Shown here one piece after another: positions 19,001 to 28,370 of a DNA stretch of 36,026 bases. Position 1 is the stretch's first letter; each line of letters begins with the position of its first letter. The position numbers were made by a program, and so were the translations under genes. The notes under the pieces were generated by a model. It worked only from the letters and a program-made list of their open reading frames with translations. It did no database searches and was not told the DNA's origin. Source of the DNA: Trichomonas tenax (taxonomy: Eukaryota > Parabasalia > Trichomonadida > Trichomonadidae); the NCBI GenBank assembly GCA_023091735.1, contig JALKBU010000514.1:1-36026 (forward strand), read 5' to 3'.

Positions 19001-22000
19001 TCAATAGATTCTTCCCAGGCTGCATCATGTTGGATTACGTCAGAAGTTTATTAGTTCAATTAACAGATATGCCTGCTTCTGAAACGCATTTCTTCAATGT
19101 TTTGGGTGAGTTTTTGAAGAATTGGTTGTCGCTTCAGACACCAGAAACTCACACAGAATTCGTAATGATGATTTACGATATTGTTTGCCCACTCTCAACA
19201 CCAGTTAGAATTGTTTTGCATCAGCAGACAGAGAAACTCAATGTTAAAATACCAATTCATTCAATGGCAGAAATCGATACTCCGGATGATGTTTTATACT
19301 TCGAAAGAATTTCTCTTGTTATTGGTTGCGGAGTTGAGTTCGATTTCGTGTTGACACCAGGAATCATACAGAGAATTACACAAATAACATGCACAAAGTC
19401 TGAAGGCATTACAATCCTTGAGCATATTTCAAGAAGTTTGCAATTAACTCTTTCTTCAATTCATCATCGTGAATTTATTCATGAATTCTCACAGAATGAA
19501 GTTCTTTTATCTCAAATCTTGAATCATATCTGTAATTCATTGACATCCCACTATACACCTGTTTTATATCTTGCTAAGAAATGCATTCAAGATATAAAGA
19601 ATTTGTATGGAGGTGAATTAAGATTCTCACAACAAATTTACGAATATTGCTGGTCACCAGAGAAGATTTTCACACCATTCGGTCCACAGCCCGAGAGAAT
19701 TGGTTTCTACAGAAGATTGACGCAGTTACTTCCTGATAAAGCTTCAATTACAATTGTTGACATCTTCACAAATGCAATCGTTGAATTCGAAAAGAAAACA
19801 AATGCTCAGAAGCTCAATTACATGCAGAACTTCATCCAATTCATCAAAATGTTTACAGTCAGAGAGCTGATGTCAATTGATATCATCCATGAGAAAGTTT
19901 GCCATGCTTCTTCTAATGGACAATCAAATCTTGAGTTAATTATCGATGTTTTTCTTAAGCTTCTTAACAACCCAGAAATTCCATTCTACGCTCTCACAAA
20001 GAAGTATGTTGTGAAGCTCGTAAGGAACTTCGCTGATGAAGTTGTTCAATACATCTTATTCAACCATCACAACTTGAATGTTTCAGCAATTTATTTCCTC
20101 GAGATTTTAATTTTCAATGATGAAACAGGAATTATTCTTAAAGCGATGGAAAGATTGTTAATGGGCCTTGATGATCTCAATAGCGTCAATCCATCAATAT
20201 CAAAGATGGTGATGATGCTTGTTATTTCACAATGGTCTAATGAACAGAGGTTATTATTACTCAATATGGTTATCAGAATATTCAACTTTTACCTTGATTC
20301 TTGCAAAGATGAAAGGAAACCAGCGAACCATAGACTTGCAATTTTGTCTGATATCACAACAGCAATTGTTTATCTCATTGATTTGCATTTCGACAAGCAG
20401 CTTATTTTACGTGTTGCTGAAGCATTTGAGCAGCCAATATTAATGGATACATCAACATATCACAAGTTTATTAAGATTGTTTTCGACACGAAATCGCCAG
20501 AATTCAAGGTCGAATTATTCGGCGATGTCTTTGCTTTGAGGAATAATTTACCTGTTCATGTTGTTAGTTTGGTTCTTCCTCACTGCATCATGAAGACAGA
20601 GCATACGAAACAAGTAATCGAAGACATGCTTGACAAGATTATTATCATGTCAAACGAACCGCAGTTTACGACAGTTGTTATTCGATCAATTTACCACATC
20701 TTGAGGCAATTCACACCATCACAAGATCATCTCACGAAGATCATTTTGGGTCCACTTAAGGTATCCATCACTTCTCCAAATCCAGAACAAGTTATTTATA
20801 GTATAAGAGCTTCAACACTTTTGCAGAAAAAGAACAAACTTCCACAACCTGTTTTCAAAGGCTTCGTTCTCACATTATTAACATACAACAAGTTCTTGGA
20901 ACCACCATACTTCAGGTTTTTGGTTAAACTCATCAAAGCTGGTCTCAAGAATATCGAAGATGATCCAAATGAATACATCGAGAAAATTTCATATTATTTC
21001 ATTGACAAGAACTTGAATGTTCACGATTACATCAATGTTGGAAATTTCTTTGTTCAAATTCCTTATCTTATCGAACTCCTTCCGTTCTCTTTCATCGGTT
21101 TCATGACTGATCAACTCAGCTCAAGAATCCATGACAAGAAGCAGAGAGAAGAATACAACGATCCAGAAAAAAAGTTCAAACAAGACAGAGGAAAGAAACC
21201 ATACTCAAAGCAGAAGGAAGATATTCTTGAAGCCAACGAAATCATCAATTTCTTGCATAAATACATGGCCGCGATCCAAGTCACTCAAGAAGAATTTGAG
21301 CATTACGTTGAAGTAACATTCCCATTCATTTCAATGCTCTCACAGCAAATCATGAAGAAAGATCCTTATGAGAGTTTTTACATGTTACTTGCAAATGCTA
21401 ATTACAAACTCACAAAGCCATTCACTCTTCTTGGAGCTATTCCACAGGGTCCTTTGACATCATTCTCTTTCGGCTTCATCTGCGTTTCTGTTAAATTCAT
21501 CAAAGATGAAGAAATGGAGGCAATAACTCAGTTTATTGAGCTCGTTCTCAAGTTCTTAATTGATGAAAAGAACCATGTTAATGGAAAGCTGTTTAGTATA
21601 TTTTGCAGCAGAGTGTTCACAACGAGTGACATCAATCCGCAGCTCTTTTATTCAGCTGTTTCTATTCTCGATGAATTGATCATAAAGATGAAGAACGATA
21701 AAAGATTCATTGACATTATTGGCGAAAGGGCAATGATATTAATCAACAGCCTTTTGAAGTTTAACTACAACGAAGATATCCAAAAGAGATTAATGGAGTT
21801 CTTCGATTTCATTGGAATCATTGCTGAAAATAAGCCATTCAATAATGTCGGTGTTATGCTCGTTAGAAACATGCTGAAGTGCATCGAGAACGTTTTCTTT
21901 GGAGAACAAAACGAACTAATTTTGCTTTTGTTGAGTAAGATTGTTACAAACCAAGATGCAATTCGCAGTTATGCAGATTTACTTGCGCAAGTTCTCAGAT

Positions 22001-25000
22001 CTCCAAAGATATCACCGATATGCAAGGAAAGTCTTGTCGAGAAGTTCCCAATCATACTCAAAGATCAGCCACCGGAAACTATACAGAGAGTCATTGATTA
22101 CATTCCAGAGGAACTCAACTCTGTTTCTCTCGATCTCCGCATTCATTTGATTCTCGCAAAGCAGCTTTCACCAACATTCAGGATCGAGATGCTCGACAAA
22201 ATCAGATCTTCATTACCTGAAGATCCAGCGAAGTCAATTGTAGTTTTATGCAAATCATTGACATACGAATATTGGACAGATGAATTCGTTCCATTGATTA
22301 TTGCACTTCTTGCCAAGAAAGTCAACATGTGGCAGCCTTTGTTTGCTTTGTCAAACTATTTCATTTCTATTGGAAGTGAACTTTGTTATCCAACATTACA
22401 ACAAATCATCAATGAAGAAAACATCGGCGCTTTAAGAGATTTGTATTCATACTTCGTTTCCAAGTGCGAAATTGCAAAGTTGTCACAGATGATTAATGGC
22501 ATTTCTCGTGCATTTATGTATCGTGGAATGAGTTTACTATCCAACACAGTCCAATTTGCAGCTTCAATTACTGGAGAATTTGATACTTTAGTTGCATTCA
22601 CATCACCAGAAAACATCAATCTCACATATTTGATGCCACACAGACAGAACGATACAATATTTGGATTACTTAGACCAACGCTTACTCTTCGCGAAGCGGC
22701 CGCAATGTCATTGACAATTCTCGGACAATATGAAAGTGCTTCTTTGTTATATTCTGAAGTAGAAATGAATCCAATCATTGCACAAGTCAGAGATATCAAC
22801 AACCAATTGAATATTCCAGAAAATCCAAAAAATATGCTCGAGATAATCAGACCATTAGTTCCTGTTGATCTCAAAGCAGACGTCATCATCGAAAGTCTCA
22901 TCAAAGCCTCGAAATTAGCATTCAAAGGAGCCAAAGAACCCGCTTTGAGTTTTATTGATATCGCTGAGAGTGCGATTATCGAAACAATAAAGAACCAGCA
23001 CTATATTTCGATCTTCCAGAAAGAGAGGATAATAACAATATCAAACATCCTTCTTTTCTTGAAGCAGAGAATCCTTGGAAAACAAACTCTCACATTCCCA
23101 GACGAATTAGATGTCACTTGCATCAATCCATCATTCTTTAGAGTCATCAGTTCATTCACAGCTGCTTTATCAAAGTCGCAAATTAGGAGCCCACCATTGG
23201 AGTCACTTGGAAGTGAAGCTCTTTTCATGGTAGAGGGATCTATGGCGAAGAAGTTCTCAACAATCGTTGGATACGATTCAAGAGGTTTAGTTGGAATTGG
23301 CGAAGCTCAAATTACCGAATATTTCGCACAAATTCAAAATATGGTTGAACAAGAGAAACTCAAAGTTAATGATCTCAAACAATTCGCTCCATTCGCGTTC
23401 AATTTCTATGAAATAGTTCAAACACCAGAAGCATTCCACACTGCTTTTACTTCATACAAGAACATTCTATTGAGCTCTGATATGTTACCGATGTTCATTC
23501 TACATTCAGCAGCAGCGAGAATCGTCACTCTTGTTAGATTTGCAGTCAATCAAAACGATATCGGTTTAATACAGACTGTTGAATCAGCAGCGAATTTGTT
23601 CTCCACTGAACAAGCGGTTGTTTGGTGTGTTTGGCTGCAGCAGATTGTTGAGTTATCTCGTGCTCCATGGTTCTTTGAGATTGTTTATCATTTGTTCAAC
23701 GACATGAGTTACAGATCAACTCTTTATGGCGAAAAACTTGGAATTCCTGAATTCAAGGATCTTCTCCAGAAGAGAGTGATGCATTCAGTTACAACACAGA
23801 TCGTCATGATGGATATATTAAGTGGATTTGTTAACACTTTCTTGAAGATCGATTTTAGAGATTACGTGAGAATGAAGTCATTCATTTTCCTTGCAAGAGA
23901 GCTCGCAAAGCTCACTCCTGCTGCTATACAGACAATCGATCTTGTAGAGATAAGAAAAAGACATCCAATTCCTTTAACACTTCTAGAAAAAGCTATTTCA
24001 GCATTCACACTCAACGAAATCCCTCAGATCGATGTTCAAGCATTATATCAACTTGCTGTTGCAGACGATCCATCAGCATTGATGAAATTTATCGCTTCAG
24101 CAACGAACAGCACAACAGCATTAAATGAATATAATGATATGCTTTCAAAGAGCATCGCGGACGTCAACAAGAATTTGCCATTCATTATCTCAGTGAAATT
24201 TGATAATTATCCGCATATCTCTATAATCCGAATTCACGATGACTTTAACATCATTGACAATGATATATTCATCATGCATGCGACAACATCCGTTTCTCCA
24301 CGCATGACATTCTTGATCCAGAGATCAACAAACGAGAATGGTTTCCATCAATCTGTTTTGACTCTTTCTTCCATTTTCGTGTTCTTCAAGCAGATGATGG
24401 AGAGCAGCTATCAGAGCAGAATTAGAGTTATAAGAATGGATGCTTCAAATGTCTTCGAAATCGGAAAATCACTGATGTTGAGTTCGTTGCCTGGTGAAGT
24501 TATTTCTCTCGAATCTCTCTTCAGAATGGTTACAGCGAAGACTAAAGAGGAGTGGCTTGAAGAAAACACAACTAACGGAGAACTCAATGAACGAGGAAAG
24601 GAGGTGATTAAGACAATGGAAACACGCTCATTCAAAGAATTCATGCTCACTGAAATGGCACAAACAGCAACATCAGCCCTAAGACCTAACATTCTCAGAT
24701 CATTTGCTGCATACAGTTTAACACGCGAGATATTCTCTAGCGCTTATCCGAACCTTGGACATGTTGTTTATTGCTACACAGCGGCTGTTATGCCAATCCT
24801 TCACGTTGATTTTGATGCAAAACGAATTCCTGAGAATTCATCAACATTCAGACTTTCACCAAATGTTTTGTCATCAGTAGGCCCAACAGGACCAGGAGAG
24901 CTCTCTGTTGCTCTTGCAGCATGTGCCAATGCTCTCGCCGAGAACTTAGAATGCGTTAGAAGTTTCTTGGAAGTTGTCATTGGCGACAGAGATATTGAAA

Positions 25001-25188
25001 ATCATTCCATCGAAGCAATCAAAGAAAGGAGACAAGAAATGGAATCAATTATAATGATGATTGCACCACCAAAGGGACACAATGTTGAACTGAAAGATGC
25101 AGAAGAATGGATATCAGGCATTGAAGAACTTATTCACAAAGCAACACTTCCTGATAATCAACCAATTGAAGCTGTTCCTTGGTTCTAA
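16030..25188 (+). CDS. TRA1: TRA1/TRRAP-like PIKK pseudokinase scaffold
   Basis: One uninterrupted ORF encodes 3052 residues. Residues 1 to about 2150 are HEAT-type helical repeats. About 2150-2650 is a FAT-like region, a PI3K-like kinase fold follows from about 2715 (PFIISVKFDNYPHISIIRIHDDF), and the last ~35 residues form a FATC end (WISGIEELIHKA...AVPWF). The kinase region keeps TRA1 landmarks: SFAAYSLTREIFS, then VDFDAKRIPENSSTFRLSPNVLSSVGPTGPGE. It lacks the active PIKK catalytic and Mg-binding motifs (no D-x-x-x-x-N or DFG). TRA1/TRRAP is the activator-binding scaffold of SAGA and NuA4-type histone acetyltransferase complexes in the nucleus. It is about 700 residues shorter than yeast or human homologues. 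The missing catalytic residues separate it from ATM, ATR and TOR. Its 3' end is 98 nt from the convergent DPCD gene. Confidence 0.88.
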   Translation: MEALTKIFTKNDHTMIKQFSQSLKTKHIEFMFKNIIEVEEIIQNYLNLLLKKPGNLKDEDWQLVCYLSFVFVIILDADPAKIPNISVFQQSGQLFAASLNLKVKQTLMHEGTPHIMSYLEEYYKQAKSGFDTQTFYSTTPCFYLVPISSYISMDMQTDKSTHRIDDFFKIISQISRTRNSIHYSNLLFIAETISNILKSKIPLPPEYIQVFNSIFQETIKCPSTGLVLFFANWLNFAKQVNIQYQMQNNQRLFYNNTIFPQSELVSQLFSLASRYKYNEMITSFSWNYIYTYADLVFSEDQIPHQLRIINMISSIQKRVSRTEIFPYINDSITRFTGTLTEAYKKKGPSCHIFTLITALEQSIESLVAELDDLQPIYLLSPNKPKPDGKVYFVDQICSSNNYSQYDKELYTVVNYKIFTSAEQADAYHKKQLAKVDEIKFKLNSIAFYYFQLKPKLISLYIAESKLDSNAQQRYLFNYIIGFIFTWVKFMILACYKLMCLSLYKPSSTENFSPSRPESHHQYDLTNTFQKIVLSFQELPNSAYKMIASVIVSLIVHFSQHRMITLPFINILDKLSRERNPNDPPDSYTIIAYVVASMMSLTYEKVQTFNQRSFLKSHLFYLWSLLTFRIGTPKESGASNTFFGSLTLFYFKVIVTAIFSNTKWMTNQSTALKTAQDFIDAEINLHPELPQRKGRNSRMHSRIISFDDIRDSAKEQAACAFLDYFSQEADSEAIDIFMPAFETALKSSNPQTVIKAAKICHRFIVGDLPNTWVEESSENRKEFFHYYFKSLSVLDSKTAKQIIEDATIFTPMFLQPHNSFNHVLMVRIPEILFNLSVIMQQLSIHAIESDDDYRNIFAFLTNVFDFIYNNISFERQHLKPIVKSAVFLLLHCFAFDSFSQTVNGYVNHLNSLFAPFFAKGDFDLYFLCTLSVVGANRSDIAHIATDILVSFLDTVKQLGITERVVDKTIVTILAYFSPQTHMFSILTGLSLLNRFFPGCIMLDYVRSLLVQLTDMPASETHFFNVLGEFLKNWLSLQTPETHTEFVMMIYDIVCPLSTPVRIVLHQQTEKLNVKIPIHSMAEIDTPDDVLYFERISLVIGCGVEFDFVLTPGIIQRITQITCTKSEGITILEHISRSLQLTLSSIHHREFIHEFSQNEVLLSQILNHICNSLTSHYTPVLYLAKKCIQDIKNLYGGELRFSQQIYEYCWSPEKIFTPFGPQPERIGFYRRLTQLLPDKASITIVDIFTNAIVEFEKKTNAQKLNYMQNFIQFIKMFTVRELMSIDIIHEKVCHASSNGQSNLELIIDVFLKLLNNPEIPFYALTKKYVVKLVRNFADEVVQYILFNHHNLNVSAIYFLEILIFNDETGIILKAMERLLMGLDDLNSVNPSISKMVMMLVISQWSNEQRLLLLNMVIRIFNFYLDSCKDERKPANHRLAILSDITTAIVYLIDLHFDKQLILRVAEAFEQPILMDTSTYHKFIKIVFDTKSPEFKVELFGDVFALRNNLPVHVVSLVLPHCIMKTEHTKQVIEDMLDKIIIMSNEPQFTTVVIRSIYHILRQFTPSQDHLTKIILGPLKVSITSPNPEQVIYSIRASTLLQKKNKLPQPVFKGFVLTLLTYNKFLEPPYFRFLVKLIKAGLKNIEDDPNEYIEKISYYFIDKNLNVHDYINVGNFFVQIPYLIELLPFSFIGFMTDQLSSRIHDKKQREEYNDPEKKFKQDRGKKPYSKQKEDILEANEIINFLHKYMAAIQVTQEEFEHYVEVTFPFISMLSQQIMKKDPYESFYMLLANANYKLTKPFTLLGAIPQGPLTSFSFGFICVSVKFIKDEEMEAITQFIELVLKFLIDEKNHVNGKLFSIFCSRVFTTSDINPQLFYSAVSILDELIIKMKNDKRFIDIIGERAMILINSLLKFNYNEDIQKRLMEFFDFIGIIAENKPFNNVGVMLVRNMLKCIENVFFGEQNELILLLLSKIVTNQDAIRSYADLLAQVLRSPKISPICKESLVEKFPIILKDQPPETIQRVIDYIPEELNSVSLDLRIHLILAKQLSPTFRIEMLDKIRSSLPEDPAKSIVVLCKSLTYEYWTDEFVPLIIALLAKKVNMWQPLFALSNYFISIGSELCYPTLQQIINEENIGALRDLYSYFVSKCEIAKLSQMINGISRAFMYRGMSLLSNTVQFAASITGEFDTLVAFTSPENINLTYLMPHRQNDTIFGLLRPTLTLREAAAMSLTILGQYESASLLYSEVEMNPIIAQVRDINNQLNIPENPKNMLEIIRPLVPVDLKADVIIESLIKASKLAFKGAKEPALSFIDIAESAIIETIKNQHYISIFQKERIITISNILLFLKQRILGKQTLTFPDELDVTCINPSFFRVISSFTAALSKSQIRSPPLESLGSEALFMVEGSMAKKFSTIVGYDSRGLVGIGEAQITEYFAQIQNMVEQEKLKVNDLKQFAPFAFNFYEIVQTPEAFHTAFTSYKNILLSSDMLPMFILHSAAARIVTLVRFAVNQNDIGLIQTVESAANLFSTEQAVVWCVWLQQIVELSRAPWFFEIVYHLFNDMSYRSTLYGEKLGIPEFKDLLQKRVMHSVTTQIVMMDILSGFVNTFLKIDFRDYVRMKSFIFLARELAKLTPAAIQTIDLVEIRKRHPIPLTLLEKAISAFTLNEIPQIDVQALYQLAVADDPSALMKFIASATNSTTALNEYNDMLSKSIADVNKNLPFIISVKFDNYPHISIIRIHDDFNIIDNDIFIMHATTSVSPRMTFLIQRSTNENGFHQSVLTLSSIFVFFKQMMESSYQSRIRVIRMDASNVFEIGKSLMLSSLPGEVISLESLFRMVTAKTKEEWLEENTTNGELNERGKEVIKTMETRSFKEFMLTEMAQTATSALRPNILRSFAAYSLTREIFSSAYPNLGHVVYCYTAAVMPILHVDFDAKRIPENSSTFRLSPNVLSSVGPTGPGELSVALAACANALAENLECVRSFLEVVIGDRDIENHSIEAIKERRQEMESIIMMIAPPKGHNVELKDAEEWISGIEELIHKATLPDNQPIEAVPWF

Positions 25189-25286
25189 TTTTTTTAATGT
25201 TTTTATATAGATTTTTCTTTTTTTTTTTTGTTATAAATTATGTTTTTTTGTCATAGAATTATCATATTTTTATTTATTATCTAGAT

Positions 25287-25853
25287 TTATACGCGGCAAT
25301 CAGGATCTTTGTCTTCCTGAAGCGGCAAATTCTTGCGCCACTTAGTGAACTCCTTGTCTGCGGCAATAACACGCGCTGGCTTTTGATGCTGAATGACTAA
25401 TGTCGAATATGACCAAGCCCACTGGAGAGCCGAAGGAACGAACTTTTCGCCATTTGGAGCATCGATTCTCTTGAAGTATTTCTTGTTTGTTGTGCGAATT
25501 ACAATTTGGTTCCTCGACTCATCAACGGTAACCTTGTAAAAATTGGCCGGATATGGGATGTTTCTGACTCTCCACGACCATTCATTGTCAGTATCGAGGC
25601 GTAAGAAGATTGGATTCTTATTCGAAATTGAAATTGTCTCTACTTCCTGTTTCTGTTCGAGAGGGGATCCGTACGTCCACTCCCACGGTCCGTCTGAGCC
25701 GGATGTGTGGCGCTCTCTCTCTTTCCTCGCGAGGAGCTTTCCAGAGTCGAGTTCGCAGATATCCACGATCTGCTTTCCCTCCTTCTCCTCGTAGACGATC
25801 GTCTTGAATGTTCCTGTTCTGTATGCTGTTGCTTTAGGGAACGTTAGTGCCAT
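25287..25853 (-). CDS. DPCD: DPCD family protein
   Basis: The 188-residue protein matches the DPCD family along its length. The clearest blocks are NKNPIFLRLDT (78-88), WSWRVRNIPYP (92-102), the strand KVTVDES (107-113), IVIRTTNKKYFKR (117-129) and LVIQHQKPARVIAADKE (152-168), followed by an acidic end with a Cys (DPDCRV). Length is close to the metazoan protein (about 200). DPCD was named from a mouse line with primary ciliary dyskinesia and is known to bind the AAA+ ATPases RUVBL1/2, acting as a cofactor in assembling ciliary complexes; a similar flagellar role here is inferred from the family. No good Inr is seen before the ATG. It converges on TRA1 and is well conserved with mixed C-ending codons. 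Confidence 0.88.
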   Translation of the reverse strand: MALTFPKATAYRTGTFKTIVYEEKEGKQIVDICELDSGKLLARKERERHTSGSDGPWEWTYGSPLEQKQEVETISISNKNPIFLRLDTDNEWSWRVRNIPYPANFYKVTVDESRNQIVIRTTNKKYFKRIDAPNGEKFVPSALQWAWSYSTLVIQHQKPARVIAADKEFTKWRKNLPLQEDKDPDCRV

Positions 25854-25869
25854 TGCAACGAATTTTTAA

Positions 25870-26638
25870 ACAAATTTTTTGATACAGACAAATTAGCCAG
25901 TTTTACATGTCAGATTTTTAAAAACTAAATGTTCAACATTCTCGAGAAATATTTTTCTTACCAATCATTTTTGCTTGAATAATAATATGCACAACCTGTT
26001 GGGAACTGTAGCAACCTATGAAATATCGAAGATTAAACCTCTATATTAAATATGAAATTATAAAGCAGTGGCTGATCCATAAGGGTTACATTGGTAACTA
26101 CATTGTAGTTATTTGAAATGAGGTTTTCTTGATCCAGTCAACCTCTCATGGAAACGTCATTTATTTTTATCTTCGATTTGATATTTGATTTGTTTTGTAG
26201 TTCCTAACAGAAGAAAATGGTTTTAAACTATATAAATTTGTATAAATTTGCATTGATGCCTTTTAACATTTTGATTTTATTGAATCAAGAATGCTTTGAA
26301 GATATATCTGGAATGATTCATTGTGCAACCAATTGACAGCCATTAAAAGAATCTACACATCAATTCTTAGATATCTATATCAAAGGAATCAGAAGAATAA
26401 TGTTTAGTTTGTTATAAATCAAAGAAATGATGTTTTTTCCAATTCTAAGTGGTTCTTGATTGAACAATGTGTCCAATAAGGTCTCGCATATCTAAAGAAA
26501 TGATTTTTTATCAGTGGCATCCATTGATAAGAGAATTATGTTTGATTTGTGAAGTCGAATTTCTTTACATGACAAAAAATGGAGATAATGTAAAATGTCA
26601 AAAATCAATTTAAGAATAACATTTTATTTCTCGTTTCT
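25870..26638. other. Intergenic between divergent DPCD and SAPS-like genes
   Basis: About 770 nt, AT-rich. It contains a perfect palindrome at 26095-26111 (TAACTACA-T-TGTAGTTA) and a few TCAAT sequences upstream of the SAPS-like start, none a good Inr. No coding capacity is seen. Confidence 0.4.
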
Positions 26639-28267
26639 ATGCTGAATGATCACGAATCAGTGATTAGTGAAGTGCCAGAAAGCGAAAAACAGAGTGAAGA
26701 AAGTTGTTATTCGAACAAAGATTCAAAAATAAACGAAAATGAAAATCGGCCAATTTCAAATAACGAAGAAATCATAGGAATATCGGACATAATCGAGACT
26801 ACTTTAAGGAAAAACAGCGGTGATTATGACCAAGAAGTGTCTGAATTGCAGCTTATGGCTGGATCTCACACTTTGGACGCAATTGAAGCGCAAGAGGGCG
26901 AAAAGACAATACAAACAAAGCCAACTGTCAAAATACCAGTGATTAAAGTTGAAAATACGCAAGAATCCGATGATAAAAAAAGAAGAAGATCAAGTGTAAC
27001 GATAAAGATTGGATCTAATGTTCCATTCATTGACGTTATCGAACATCCTGGTCTTCCACGTCTGTTTCAAACAGAGCCTCCAGCTTTGATCACTTATTTA
27101 GTTAATCGAATGAATTTGCTGATTGATTCCTGTTTTCATGGTGATGATAGTAGCATAGCTTGCTCTAATTCGTATTTACTACTGAGTTCACAAAATCTAA
27201 AAATAATGTCGGCATTTCTTGCATCTGATACATTTCAAATGATTGGCGCCGAGTTATTTATGCCTGAACAGCTAAATTACTCCAAGGTAGGACGCTTTGT
27301 CGGTATTTTATCAGGCATTGTCGATAAAAAGCCAGATGAAATTGTTGATCACTGCGGATTCCTTCCAAGAATGGTTCATCACTGTTATTTTCCTAATGTT
27401 GCGTCATTTCTTGTCAAACTATGCAAAGATGATCCACATCTCAAAAATGTTCACAAATATTTAATTAATTTTGGTTTTCACGAAATGCTATATAGAGAAT
27501 TGAAATCTTTTAAGCACATTGAATACAGCACAGAGATAGAATACTACCAAAGCAATGAAGTTTACAGGATCACGAACATTTACAAAATTATTTCGTATGC
27601 AATTGGTTTGAAATCGATGATGAATTACTTCAAAACTGTTCATTTTCTGTTAGAGTGTGAAACCGTTTTCCATCCTAACGAGCACATGATAGAGACAGAG
27701 AAATGGAAGCTTATTCTCGCATTGGCTGACAAAGAATATGCTTCTGTTTTGTTGAATTTCTTGTATTCAGCTGTTGATTTGCTGAAACAAGCAGTTGAAG
27801 GAAAATTCCATATGTGTCATTACTACGCAATGCTGTATTTATCACAGATGCTGAGATTCTCTCCAGAGACTCCAGAAGTCCTTCTTGCTTTTGGTTTCGT
27901 TCCGATTCTCTTCAAATTGATTTTTAAGTTCCAAAATAATAATTATTTTGTCGAATCATTCAGGAAAGTTATTTTGTCATCACTAAGGAAAGAACAGATA
28001 TTCCTGGAGATTTTCACTTATATAGTTCCTGCATTACTTGCAATATCGAAAGATTTGAGCCAAATCAATCTCAACGCATCAATTATTTACATTGTTCAAG
28101 TATTCGAAAACACAAGAGGAGAATTGAAATATCTCGACAGAGAATTAAAAGAGAACCCACAGTACATCGAATATCTAGAAACAGAGTACAAGATCCGCTC
28201 TTTGTTATACAAAAACAATTACGGAGAAAGCTATAGAGGACAGCTTGGTGAATTACTTAAATCGTGA
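26639..28267 (+). CDS. SAPS-domain-like protein (PP6 regulatory subunit type)
   Basis: The 542-residue protein has a disordered acidic N-terminus (1-115, many S/E/K, including KKRRRSS). A long helical domain follows whose spacing resembles SAPS (Sit4-associated) repeats: ELQLMAGSHTLDAIEA, LITYLVNRMNLLIDSCF, LKIMSAFLASDTFQMIGAELF, VGRFVGILSGIVDKKPDEIVDHCGFLPRMVHH, VASFLVKLCKDDP and the C-terminal repeats. SAPS proteins are regulatory subunits of PP6/Sit4 phosphatases; the link here is by pattern only, so a PP4R3 or other helical scaffold is possible. It starts at the ATG 26639 and ends with TGA. A run of 61 A begins 24 nt after the stop, unlike its neighbours, which raises the possibility of a retrocopy. 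Confidence 0.6.
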   Translation: MLNDHESVISEVPESEKQSEESCYSNKDSKINENENRPISNNEEIIGISDIIETTLRKNSGDYDQEVSELQLMAGSHTLDAIEAQEGEKTIQTKPTVKIPVIKVENTQESDDKKRRRSSVTIKIGSNVPFIDVIEHPGLPRLFQTEPPALITYLVNRMNLLIDSCFHGDDSSIACSNSYLLLSSQNLKIMSAFLASDTFQMIGAELFMPEQLNYSKVGRFVGILSGIVDKKPDEIVDHCGFLPRMVHHCYFPNVASFLVKLCKDDPHLKNVHKYLINFGFHEMLYRELKSFKHIEYSTEIEYYQSNEVYRITNIYKIISYAIGLKSMMNYFKTVHFLLECETVFHPNEHMIETEKWKLILALADKEYASVLLNFLYSAVDLLKQAVEGKFHMCHYYAMLYLSQMLRFSPETPEVLLAFGFVPILFKLIFKFQNNNYFVESFRKVILSSLRKEQIFLEIFTYIVPALLAISKDLSQINLNASIIYIVQVFENTRGELKYLDRELKENPQYIEYLETEYKIRSLLYKNNYGESYRGQLGELLKS

Positions 28268-28290
28268 TTGTTAATATTCATCAATATTAA

Positions 28291-28291
<1 letters not shown>

Positions 28292-28354
<63 letters not shown>

Positions 28355-28370
28355 AAAAAAAAAAAAAAAT
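28292..28370 (+). repeat. Poly(A) tract (61 A, then T, 16 A, T)
   Basis: An uninterrupted run of 61 A (28292-28352) is followed by T, 16 A and T, then AAAT AAAT. It starts 24 nt after the stop of the SAPS-like ORF on the same strand, the position expected for an mRNA poly(A) tail in a gene with a very short 3' UTR. Simple slippage or assembly error is an alternative. Confidence 0.9.

Noticed and set aside
22386..22934. 182-residue minus-strand ORF inside TRA1
   Set aside because: Antisense shadow of a continuous 3052-codon gene; no recognisable domain.
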